Shown: positions 1 through 6,112 of the stretch, one piece after another | Numbering within the stretch: the stretch's first letter is position 1 | Layout: every line of letters starts with the position of its first letter | Assembly (NCBI GenBank): GCA_012513725.1 | Contig: JAAZBQ010000698.1 | Location: 1-7,654 of the forward strand | DNA length: 7,654 nucleotides | Direction: 5' to 3' | DNA from: Chloroflexota bacterium | GTDB lineage: Bacteria; Chloroflexota; Anaerolineae; UBA1429 | The notes under the pieces: generated by a model | What the model saw: only the letters and a program-made list of their open reading frames with translations | The model's database searches: none | Told to the model about the DNA's origin: nothing | Translations under genes and position numbers: made by a program

Positions 1-1649
1 CGCGCCCGTTCCCCCTCGGGGCCGGCCCAGTCGGCCTGGAGGTGGGCGTGGAGGGCCTCCCAGGTCAGGCGCCCCTCCTGCTCCACCCGCTGCTCGATCG
101 CGGCGAACGAATCGGCCGTGGTGGCCAGGGCGGCAGCGTCCAGGCCAAAGTTGTAGTAGTCCACGCCGCCGTGGGAGGCGTCCAGCCCCCGCTCGATCGG
201 CCCGTAGCAGCAGAGGTCCAGCGCCAGTTCCGGAAAGACGTCGTGCTTGTGCTGCACGTGGAAATCGAACACGTCGGCCATCGTCGCCACGGCCTCGGCC
301 AGGTGGTCCACGCAGCGGTCCCAGAGGTCGGCCACCGAGCGGGCGGGCGCCGGCTCGGCCATGTACTCGTCGAGGGTCACCTCGAGGACCTTGGCGAGAT
401 TGATCTTGGCGCCGTCGTTCAGGCAATACTCGCGACCGGGCAGGGCGAACCAGTGGCAGCCCGAGTAGGCCCGCAGGCGCGCCGTCTCCGGCGGAATGCC
501 GTTCCGGGAGAACCCCTCGACGACGTTCTCGACCCCCAAGAACTTGGGCGTGCCGGCCTTGTCCTCGAACTGGATCTCCACCCCCCGGCGGAGGAGCCCC
601 GGATCGACCCCCGGCCCCACGCAGACGCCGACGTTCGTGGCTACCCGCATCTTGTGGGCGGCCTCGAGGATCAGGTAGGAGACCCGGTTGGTGACGTCGT
701 TCCCCTCGGCGTCGGGCCCGCCGAGCTGCAGGTAGGTCGTGTCGCGGAGGAGGAGGTTCGCCAGGTGGAACTCGGCCTCCTCGTCGTCCAGGATGCCCGC
801 GGCCACATCCCGCTCATAGTAGGGGGTCAGGAGGACGTCGAGGCGTCCGCCGGAGCCGGAGCCATTGTACATCCTGGCCATCATCAGGTACCAGAGGATC
901 CACTGGCAGGCCTCGCGGAAGGTGCGCGGGGGATGGTCCACCAGCCAGGCGTTCATGTCGGCCAGCTCCAGGAGGTTCCGGCGCAACTGGGCGTTCTCCT
1001 CCGCGGCGGCCATCTCTCGGGCGGCCTCGGCCGTGCGAGAGATCCAGTTCTGGAGGCCGAGGACCACAGCCTCTAGGCCGTCGTAAAAGCCGGCCACCTC
1101 GGGGCCGGGCTCCCCGCGGTATTGGCGAATCCGCTCCAGGAGCCCCCCGTACCCGGCCTCCAGGCCGATGGCCATGTCCTGGCAAAAGTGCTGTTGGCCA
1201 AAGACCGGGGCGGCCATCTCGTACCTCTTGATGCGCTCGGGCAGGTCGCCGAGGTCCATCTCCGGAGGATGCTGGACCTTGATGTAGGAGGAATAGTTCA
1301 CCGAGTAGCCGCCGGCCAGAGAGGCCAGGGGGTCGACGTAGACGGGGTGGGCCTCCATCAGGGCGCGATAGTTCTCGCCGACGGCCTTGGGGCCGAAAAA
1401 GCCGCCCGAGGGGTGGTTCGGCGTGATGGCGAACCCCTTCAGGAGGACGTCGGTGATCGGCATCCCCGAGCCGCTGATCGCCTGGACGATCTCCCGGCGA
1501 TCCTCGGGGGGCAGGATGAGGGCCCAGTCGTCGTGGTCCATGGAGCCCACGACGCGCTGCTTTTCCTGGGTCTGGGCGAGTTTGGTCTCCCGCAGCCGGT
1601 CGAGACGCTCCGGATAGGTCAGCACGCGGTCGCGTTCCAGGACGGCCAT
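1..1649 (-). CDS. Glycyl radical enzyme (pyruvate formate-lyase family), N-terminal 549 residues, C-terminus off window
   Basis: The frame runs without a stop from the ATG at 1649 to the left edge, giving 549 residues of a protein that should be roughly 750-800 long. Seen in the sequence: GGRLD (residues 267-271) followed by the PYYERDV stretch, a NRVSYLILEA helix, and the active-site loop SGCHWFALPG with Cys398. These match, in order, the ten-stranded barrel of glycyl radical enzymes, where the loop Cys becomes the thiyl radical. The glycyl radical motif would lie beyond position 1 and cannot be checked. Characterised eliminases and decarboxylases usually read GCVE here and pyruvate formate-lyase has adjacent cysteines; this protein has His399-Trp400, so neither function should be assumed. 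The substrate is unknown. A radical-SAM activase is required and is not in view. The start follows an AAGGGGGG ribosome site by 4 nt. The family is secure and the reaction is not. Confidence 0.9.
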   Translation of the reverse strand, partial: MAVLERDRVLTYPERLDRLRETKLAQTQEKQRVVGSMDHDDWALILPPEDRREIVQAISGSGMPITDVLLKGFAITPNHPSGGFFGPKAVGENYRALMEAHPVYVDPLASLAGGYSVNYSSYIKVQHPPEMDLGDLPERIKRYEMAAPVFGQQHFCQDMAIGLEAGYGGLLERIRQYRGEPGPEVAGFYDGLEAVVLGLQNWISRTAEAAREMAAAEENAQLRRNLLELADMNAWLVDHPPRTFREACQWILWYLMMARMYNGSGSGGRLDVLLTPYYERDVAAGILDDEEAEFHLANLLLRDTTYLQLGGPDAEGNDVTNRVSYLILEAAHKMRVATNVGVCVGPGVDPGLLRRGVEIQFEDKAGTPKFLGVENVVEGFSRNGIPPETARLRAYSGCHWFALPGREYCLNDGAKINLAKVLEVTLDEYMAEPAPARSVADLWDRCVDHLAEAVATMADVFDFHVQHKHDVFPELALDLCCYGPIERGLDASHGGVDYYNFGLDAAALATTADSFAAIEQRVEQEGRLTWEALHAHLQADWAGPEGERA

Positions 1650-1653
1650 CGAT

Positions 1654-1661
1654 CCCCCCTT
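1654..1661 (-). promoter_or_regulatory. Ribosome binding site of the glycyl radical enzyme
   Basis: AAGGGGGG on the minus strand lies 4 nt before the ATG at 1649. It is G-rich and not a perfect AGGAGG, but it is the only purine-rich block near the start, and the encoded N-terminus fits the family, so it supports this start. Confidence 0.55.
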
Positions 1662-1694
1662 CGGTGCGGTACGCCGAGCAGGCTCTGCGGCGAC

Positions 1695-1700
1695 AGTATA
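1695..1700 (-). promoter_or_regulatory. Possible -10 box (TATACT) upstream of the glycyl radical enzyme
   Basis: The minus strand reads GGACTATACTGTCG about 46 nt before the ATG, an A/T-rich island in very G+C-rich DNA that is one base from TATAAT. No good -35 hexamer is visible at 16-19 nt (only a poor TTCGCG), so this is a weak prediction. It would give the enzyme its own promoter, downstream of the palindrome that separates it from the methyltransferase gene. Confidence 0.25.
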
Positions 1701-1736
1701 GTCCACATGCGCGCGCGTCCGCGAATGGGGGAGGAG

Positions 1737-2072
1737 CTCACCACCAAGGGCACGGAGAACACAAAGGAAGAGAAGATAAGCGTACCCGCCGGTGCCCTTG
1801 GAGTGCGGCAGACTCGCTGCCGCTCTGTCCTGCGCCACTCTCGGTGGCGCCCTCGCGCGCACCACGAGCCGATCCCGTGAGAAGCGGGGCCTGCGATGCT
1901 CGGTCCCCTATGGTAGCGAGACAGATCACGCGCCCGAAGACGGCCACCGAGAGTGGCCGAACACAAGGCGGCAGCAAGTCTGCCGCACTCCGAGAGGGCA
2001 GCACTCCAAGGGGGTGCCTGCAAATCTGTTATTCTTCTCTTCCTTTGTGTTCTTTGCGCCCTTGGTGGTGAG
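1737..2072. repeat. 336-bp imperfect palindromic repeat element (MITE-like) filling the gap between two genes
   Basis: The outer arms 1737-1779 and 2029-2072 are reverse complements over about 43 nt with three mismatches and one indel; both begin CTCACCACCAAGGGC read inward. An inner pair of arms (about 1791-1851 and 1942-2018) is also complementary, including CCACTCTCGGTGGC. Each inner arm carries a small hairpin, GCGGCAG / CTGCCGC with a 5-nt loop, at 1805-1823 and 1968-1986. The right inner arm holds an extra partial duplication of GCACTCC. No transposase lies inside and open frames through it have no recognisable product. CACCACCAAGGGCAC-type sequence resembles dispersed repeats I recognise from environmental bacterial genomes. 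This element accounts for almost all of the 379-base gap between the glycyl radical enzyme start and the methyltransferase stop, and it overlaps the methyltransferase C-terminus. Confidence 0.85.
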
Positions 2073-2928
2073 GCTTCTCGACGAGAAACGCCAACTCCTC
2101 GGCATAGCGAAAGGGCGTGAGGCGCCAAGGGCGGTCGGCGACCATCTCGCGGAAAGCGCGCTCATAGTTCTCGGCCATCCCCTTGTCGCGGCCGCCGAGG
2201 GCGGCGGCGGGAAAGGAGACCAGGAGGTGCCGCGCCGGCAGGCTATCCAAGAGGTGGATCGCCAGCCCGCCGGCCAGTTGCTCGGCGTTCGGCACGAACT
2301 TGAGCACCAGCGCCAGGTCAGCCTCAGCGTCGCGGGACTCCCCGCCTGGTGGGTCACCGCCCACATCCCGGGCCTCGGCGTACCCATCCACGCCGGCCAG
2401 GGGCAGGAACGCGCTCAGGAACGCCGCCAGGTCCTCATAGATATCATACGCGCGGTAGCGGGCGCCGGGGGCCAGGGGCATCCAGGGAATGGCTAGGGGG
2501 CCCAGGCCGCAGGCCACGTCGATCACCGAATGGACCGGGGCGATCTCGGCGAGGGTCTCCTGGAAGAAACGGGGCATGATCGGCAGGCGCTCGCGGGTGG
2601 AGGCGTGGAGGCGCATCATCTGCCGGCACTCGCGCCGAAAGGCCTCCTCCCCCTCCTCCCGGGCGACCCGCAGGCGGTCCAGCCACTCCTCGTAGCGGAT
2701 GCGGCCCTCGAGGTAGGCCGCGCCCACCTGATGGAGTCGCCGCTGGGTGGCCTTGAGGGCCTCCCGGGCGCTGCGGTGCGCGGCCAGCTCCCGGGCGCCG
2801 ATCCGGCGGATGAGGCTCGGGGTCACCTGGGCGTATTTGGCACTGGCGCGCACCCGCTCCACGAGGTCGTCGAGACGGGCATCCCCGGCCAGGTCGGCCT
2901 CGGCGCCGAGCCAGCGCTCAGCGCCCAT
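2029..2928 (-). CDS. Arm/Rmt-family 16S rRNA (guanine1405-N7)-methyltransferase homologue
   Basis: Predicted to transfer a methyl group from S-adenosylmethionine to N7 of a 16S rRNA guanosine, G1405 in known members, which gives high-level resistance to 4,6-disubstituted deoxystreptamine aminoglycosides. Numbering from the GTG at 2931, the N-terminal helical domain (about 20-75) matches the LxxILASKKYR...PDTVRR pattern of RmtB. Then come LHASTRERL (108-116), the SAM loop VIDVACGLGPLA (136-147), an acidic AYDIYEDL (161-168), ADLALVLKFVPNAE (204-217) and VSFPAAALGGRDKGM (238-252) followed by NY. Known members, as I recall them, have ACGxNPL and SLGGR; here Gly144 and Ala244 replace Asn and Ser. 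The homologous body ends near Lys286; the last 14 residues (PHHQGRKEHKGREE) and the stop come from the adjacent repeat. The start is ATG 2928, or GTG 2931 directly before it; either overlaps the tgt stop, suggesting translational coupling. G1405 specificity is inferred from homology. Confidence 0.88.
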   Translation of the reverse strand: MGAERWLGAEADLAGDARLDDLVERVRASAKYAQVTPSLIRRIGARELAAHRSAREALKATQRRLHQVGAAYLEGRIRYEEWLDRLRVAREEGEEAFRRECRQMMRLHASTRERLPIMPRFFQETLAEIAPVHSVIDVACGLGPLAIPWMPLAPGARYRAYDIYEDLAAFLSAFLPLAGVDGYAEARDVGGDPPGGESRDAEADLALVLKFVPNAEQLAGGLAIHLLDSLPARHLLVSFPAAALGGRDKGMAENYERAFREMVADRPWRLTPFRYAEELAFLVEKPHHQGRKEHKGREE

Positions 2929-4012
2929 CACCGTCGCCCCGGAGGCGCTCGATCAGCCGGGCCATGAAGCGCAGGTTGTGCATGGTGGCCAGGCGGTTGT
3001 ACAGGCCATCCTTGATGCTGTACAGGTGGTGGAGGAACGCCCGGGAGTACCGCCGGCAGGTCAGGCAGTCGCAGGTCTCGGAGACCGGCCGTCCGTCCTT
3101 GACGTGCTGCTCGTCGCGAATGTAGAGGTACGAGAACCAGTCCCCCTCGGGCGGGCCCGAGCCGGCATCGTCCATCACCAGGAGGCGGCCGTGGCGGGCG
3201 TCGCGGGTGGGCATCGACGAGTCGAACATCTCGTAGCCCATCTTCCAGCAGGTGACCACATGCTGGGGATGCCCCACACCGAGGGCGTGCATCGGGTACT
3301 CGGGCGGGATCTGCTCCCGGAGGTAGGCGATGATGTCGGCCAGGAGGTCGCCCTCGGTGTCGAGCGGCCAGCCGCCCAGGCCAAACCCGTCGAAACCGAT
3401 CTCCAGGAGCGCCTCGGCGCACTCGCGGCGAAGGTCCGGCTCGTTGCCTCCCTGCACCACCCCGAGGATCAGCGGCCGCTCGGCCTCTCCCTGGCCGGTG
3501 GAGGCGAGGCGCTGGTCGTAGGCCTCCCGGCAACGCTTGGCCCAGGCGATGGTGCGGCGCACCGCCTCGTGCTGCACCTCGTAGGGGGCGTCGGCGCTGG
3601 TGCAGTCGTCCAGACAGACGACGATGTCGGCGCCGTAGGCCATCTGCAGTTGGATACTCTTTTCTGGCGTGAGGTTTATCTTGCGCCGCGACCCCTCCGG
3701 CCGAAAGATGATGCCTCGATCAGTGAGGGCGCCGTAGCGGGCGTTCTCGCGGATCAGCGAGTAGGCCTGGAATCCCCCCGAGTCGGTCATGATCGGCCGC
3801 TGCCAGCCAAACATCTCGTGGAGCCCCCCGAGGGCGCGGATGGTGGAGGAGCCGGGGCGCTGCATGAGGTGAAAGACGTTCATCACCACGGCGTCGATGC
3901 CGCAGGCCTCGACGTCCTCGGAGTCCAGGGTCCGCACCACTCCCAGGGTCGCGTCGGGCAAGAACGCCGGCAGCAGCAACGTCCCACGCCCCAGCGAGAG
4001 GCTATCAAGCAA
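2918..4012 (-). CDS. tgt: tRNA-guanine transglycosylase (queuine/preQ1 tRNA-ribosyltransferase) family, divergent paralogue
   Basis: The family swaps guanine 34 of GUN-anticodon tRNAs for a 7-deazaguanine (preQ1 or queuine). The 364 residues are close to the usual bacterial length and there is no PUA domain. Seen motifs: LGGLHEMFGW (61-70); TDSGGFQ (76-82) with the proposed base Asp77; LDDCTS (134-139); GVVQGG (184-189); FDSSMPTR (263-270) with the likely nucleophile Asp264; and the zinc site Cys314-x-Cys316-x2-Cys319 with His345, in the spacing of the E. coli enzyme. The base-recognition loop is unusual: GGWPLD (213-218) instead of GGLAVGE, so the glutamate that reads preQ1 appears absent. 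Substrate may therefore be queuine, another deazapurine or a different RNA. The start is TTG at 4012, set by GGAGGT 5 nt upstream; the nearby GTG in another frame meets a stop within a few codons. The stop lies within the start of the methyltransferase gene. No queuosine synthesis genes are in view. Confidence 0.92.
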   Translation of the reverse strand: MLDSLSLGRGTLLLPAFLPDATLGVVRTLDSEDVEACGIDAVVMNVFHLMQRPGSSTIRALGGLHEMFGWQRPIMTDSGGFQAYSLIRENARYGALTDRGIIFRPEGSRRKINLTPEKSIQLQMAYGADIVVCLDDCTSADAPYEVQHEAVRRTIAWAKRCREAYDQRLASTGQGEAERPLILGVVQGGNEPDLRRECAEALLEIGFDGFGLGGWPLDTEGDLLADIIAYLREQIPPEYPMHALGVGHPQHVVTCWKMGYEMFDSSMPTRDARHGRLLVMDDAGSGPPEGDWFSYLYIRDEQHVKDGRPVSETCDCLTCRRYSRAFLHHLYSIKDGLYNRLATMHNLRFMARLIERLRGDGDGR

Positions 4013-4017
4013 CGCTC

Positions 4018-4023
4018 ACCTCC
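4018..4023 (-). promoter_or_regulatory. Strong Shine-Dalgarno site that selects a TTG start for tgt
   Basis: GGAGGT on the minus strand stands 5 nt before the TTG at 4012. No ATG or GTG in frame with the family-matching sequence is available nearby, so this site fixes the unusual TTG start. It lies 9 bases from the edge of the adjacent palindrome. Confidence 0.85.
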
Positions 4024-4031
4024 GGTAAATC

Positions 4032-4178
4032 TACCACGGATTACACGGATATACGGATTAAAACGGATAAAGACATGACTATAGCATGGATGGCAGCACA
4101 GCCACCCTTACCAGACTCAGAACTCCCCTATTCTGCTCTTCATCCGTGCCCATCCGTTTATCCGTGTAATCCGTGGTA
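4032..4178. repeat. 147-bp palindromic repeat element between sulfatase and tgt
   Basis: Arms of about 37 nt at 4032-4068 and 4142-4178 are reverse complements. Both start TACCACGGATTACACGGAT read inward, then diverge slightly into CGGAT-rich sequence. The spacer of about 73 bases is less G+C-rich and holds no gene. The ACCACGGATTACACGGAT core is a sequence I recognise as a dispersed repeat in environmental bacterial genomes. It begins 6 bases after the sulfatase stop and ends 9 bases before the tgt Shine-Dalgarno site, so it occupies the whole gap. In the sulfatase transcript it could fold into a long hairpin and slow or stop transcription, but there is no T-run like that of a standard terminator. 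It is unrelated in sequence to the two other palindromes. Confidence 0.85.
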
Positions 4179-4184
4179 AAGCGC

Positions 4185-5627
4185 CTACTTTTCGACGTGC
4201 CCGGGGTAGGGGCGGCACCAGCCGACGCGACCGAAATCGTCCGAGTTCGAGAGGCTGCCGGCCATCACCCGGCGCTCGTGGGCCGCGGCCCGCACCGAGC
4301 GGACCAGCTCGCGGGTCAGCACCTCGTCCAGCCGGCCGAACGCTTCAGCAGCGGCGGGGTCCGCGTACAGGTTGTGCTGCTCCTGCGGATCTGAGGGCAG
4401 GTGGAAGAGCATCGTTTGGCCGTTCGCGTACTTGCATAGCTTCCACTCGCCGTCGACGACCATCCACCCGCTGGCCAGGGCACCAAACACGTACTCGCGC
4501 CCCTCGCCCGCGGCCTCCAGCCCGGCGGCCGGTAGCGGCGCCGAGTCGTAATAGCCGGGCAGGGGTACCTGCGCATGGCCCAGGATCGTGGCCGTCACGT
4601 CGGTGAGCTCCACGAGCCCCTCGAACCGCCCGCCCTCGGCCCCCGGCGCGCGGACCAGGAGCGGCACCCGGGTGGCGGGCTCGAAGAACGAGTTCTTGCC
4701 CGTCAGCCCGTGGTCGCCGAGATAGTCGCCGTGGTCGGAGGAAAAGATGACCACCGTGTTCTCCAGCATCCCACGCTCCCGGAGCGTGCTCAGAATGTCG
4801 CCGACCTCGTGGTCGATCTGGGCCACCAGCGCGGCATAGTAGGCACGCATCACCCGCATGTGGCGCTCGGTGAACGCAGCGTTCTCGATGGCGTACCACG
4901 ACCTGCGCCCGCCACCGCCGCCCAGGCGCAGGGGATCCTGGCCCTCGGGGATCGGCGCGGGCATGTCCTCGGGGTCAAAGAGCCGGGCGAACTCGGGCGT
5001 GGGGTCGTAGGGGTTGTGGGGCCCCGGAAAACCGACCATCAGCGCAAACGGCTCCTCCCGATCGTACTCGCGGAGGTAGCGGCAGGTCTCCTGGCCGACA
5101 AAGCGGTCCACCGAGAGATCCCAGGGAATGTCGCTGATGAACGCGCCGTGGTTGGCGTGGTACTCGGGCTTGTCGTTGCCCACCGTCTTGGCATAGCCGT
5201 GCTCGGCCAGGCGCCTGGCATAGTCGTCCTGGATGCGAATCCAGATCTTGTCCTCGGCGATGATGCGCTCCTGAAAGCCAAGGGGAGCCTCCCAGGGGTA
5301 AAAGTGCATCTTGCCGATGGCGGCGGTGTGGTAGCCGGCCGCGAAGAGCATCTCGGGCCAGGTGCGCAGGCCCGACGCGGCGTAATCGGGCGGCAAAAAG
5401 TGGGAGTTGTCCAGCACGCCGGTCTTGATGGCGTTCATCCCCGTCATCAGCGAGACCCGCGCCGGCACGCACACCGGCGATCCCGAGTAGCAGCGGCCGT
5501 ACAGGGTTCCCTCGGCGGCGAGGGAGTCAATGTGCGGCGTGCGGATGAACTGCGCCCCATAGCACGAGAGGTAGTCGGGTCGCAGCTGGTCGGGCAGGAT
5601 GAAGAGGATGTTCGGGCGATCTGGCAT
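4185..5627 (-). CDS. Type I (formylglycine) sulfatase, probably cytoplasmic
   Basis: Hydrolyses sulfate esters; the substrate cannot be read from the sequence. In this 480-residue protein the active-site set is complete: Asp13-Gln14 in the first strand (NILFILPDQ), CVPAR (53-57) with Cys53 as the residue oxidised to formylglycine, Lys106 and His108 in IGKMH, His204 in GPHNPY, Asp298-His299 in SSDHGDYLGDHG, and Lys311. The C-terminal subdomain ends near WCRPYPG. The protein begins directly at the first strand with no signal peptide, so it should act in the cytoplasm on an imported or internal substrate; many sulfatases are exported. The ATG at 5627 is chosen because AAGGAG sits 5 nt before it; the frame stays open to 5720, but that extension is encoded by a repeat. 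A run of five glycines (236-240) lies in an inserted loop. Maturation needs FGE or an anaerobic maturase, neither in view. A phosphonate monoester hydrolase is a less likely alternative. Confidence 0.93.
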   Translation of the reverse strand: MPDRPNILFILPDQLRPDYLSCYGAQFIRTPHIDSLAAEGTLYGRCYSGSPVCVPARVSLMTGMNAIKTGVLDNSHFLPPDYAASGLRTWPEMLFAAGYHTAAIGKMHFYPWEAPLGFQERIIAEDKIWIRIQDDYARRLAEHGYAKTVGNDKPEYHANHGAFISDIPWDLSVDRFVGQETCRYLREYDREEPFALMVGFPGPHNPYDPTPEFARLFDPEDMPAPIPEGQDPLRLGGGGGRRSWYAIENAAFTERHMRVMRAYYAALVAQIDHEVGDILSTLRERGMLENTVVIFSSDHGDYLGDHGLTGKNSFFEPATRVPLLVRAPGAEGGRFEGLVELTDVTATILGHAQVPLPGYYDSAPLPAAGLEAAGEGREYVFGALASGWMVVDGEWKLCKYANGQTMLFHLPSDPQEQHNLYADPAAAEAFGRLDEVLTRELVRSVRAAAHERRVMAGSLSNSDDFGRVGWCRPYPGHVEK

Positions 5628-5632
5628 GGGGT

Positions 5633-5638
5633 CTCCTT
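5633..5638 (-). promoter_or_regulatory. Shine-Dalgarno site fixing the sulfatase start
   Basis: AAGGAG on the minus strand is 5 nt before the ATG at 5627. It rules out the longer frame beginning at 5720, whose extra residues come from the neighbouring repeat arm. Confidence 0.85.
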
Positions 5639-5776
5639 GTGGTGCGGATGGCGCGGCCCTCACCCCCCAGCCCCCTCTCCCATCGGAATGGGAGAGGGGG
5701 AGTAGGCGATGAAGCAGCACTCCGCTTACGTCGAAGCAGAGCGGCAGGGGACACGGTCAGACGCGGTAGAACTGAC

Positions 5777-5798
5777 CCGCTCCATCCTGTTGGAGCGG
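5777..5798. other. Hairpin in the interior of the inverted repeat element
   Basis: CCGCTCCA and TGGAGCGG form a perfect 8-bp stem around the 6-nt loop TCCTGT. There is no following T-run on either strand, so it is not a typical intrinsic terminator. An overlapping alternative pairs GGTCAG (5755-5760) with CTGACC (5772-5777). Confidence 0.5.
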
Positions 5799-5997
5799 CA
5801 GAGTCGGGACGCGTAAGGGTGTGGAGCCGCGTCGCGTTCTCGCCGGAAGGAACGGCGCAGTGAACCGCTGCGCGGTGAGGGTTCACATCCTTCTCCGAGG
5901 CAAGAGGATACGACTGTAGCCGCATACCGGCGCTTGGCCGTTCACATCCCCTCCTCCGCTCCCCTCCCGACCCGCCAGTGCGACAGGGCGCCGCCCA

Positions 5998-6072
5998 CGT
6001 CTTCTCCCCTCTCCCGTTCAGACACACAATCGGAACGGCGCGCCGCGCGCGTCTTCTCCCCCTCTCCCGTTC
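5998..6072 (+). repeat. Tandem partial copies of the repeat-arm unit
   Basis: CGTCTTCTCCCCTCTCCCGTTC at 5998-6019 recurs at 6050-6072 with one extra C. The first copy is followed by GAACGG at 6033-6038, a degenerate remnant of the hairpin that is intact in the second copy. This looks like partial duplication of the right arm of the inverted repeat. Confidence 0.7.
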
Positions 6073-6112
6073 CGACGGGAGAGGGGGCTGGGGGGTGAGG
6101 GCCGCCCCCGCA

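Larger units (their letters stand above)
5653..6105. repeat. 453-bp inverted repeat element with hairpin-forming 50-nt arms
   Basis: The arms 5653-5702 and 6056-6105 are reverse complements at 48 of 50 positions. Each arm contains its own perfect 13-bp hairpin with a 4-nt loop (5671-5700 and 6058-6087). The only two differences between arms are the two partners of one stem pair: A5682-T5689 in one, G6069-C6076 in the other. The 353-base interior has no recognisable gene. It holds a hairpin CCGCTCCA / TGGAGCGG (5777-5798), two GTTCACATCC words near 5881 and 5940, and a partial extra copy of the CCCTCTCCCGTTC unit. CCCTCACCCCCCAGCCCC-type arms resemble dispersed repeats I recognise from environmental bacteria. 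The element makes up most of the 485-base gap between the sulfatase and the DUF559 gene; any promoter for the sulfatase must lie in or beyond it, and I see no convincing one. Confidence 0.88.

Noticed and set aside
42..1076. Long plus-strand open frame of 344 codons
   Set aside because: It is antisense to the glycyl radical enzyme, whose minus-strand translation has clear family motifs; the plus frame is low-complexity Gly/Val/His-rich with no recognisable domain, as expected for G+C-rich DNA.
1737..2072. CRISPR array or small protein genes in the repeat region
   Set aside because: The repeats are inverted, not regularly spaced direct repeats, and the open frames inside it translate the palindrome on both strands with no domain.
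2918..4012. Archaeosine TGT or DNA-modifying DpdA
   Set aside because: There is no PUA domain and the length, zinc site and catalytic spacing fit a bacterial TGT; DpdA proteins are much more divergent.
2747..4078. Plus-strand open frame of 443 codons
   Set aside because: It runs antisense through tgt and part of the methyltransferase and ends in repeat DNA; no domain is recognisable and both minus-strand genes have intact catalytic motifs.
4575..5705. Plus-strand open frame of 376 codons
   Set aside because: Antisense shadow of the sulfatase; no conserved motif.
5628..5720. N-terminal extension of the sulfatase to 5720
   Set aside because: The added residues (PLSHSDGRGGWGVRAA type) are encoded by the repeat arm, and AAGGAG lies directly before the ATG at 5627.
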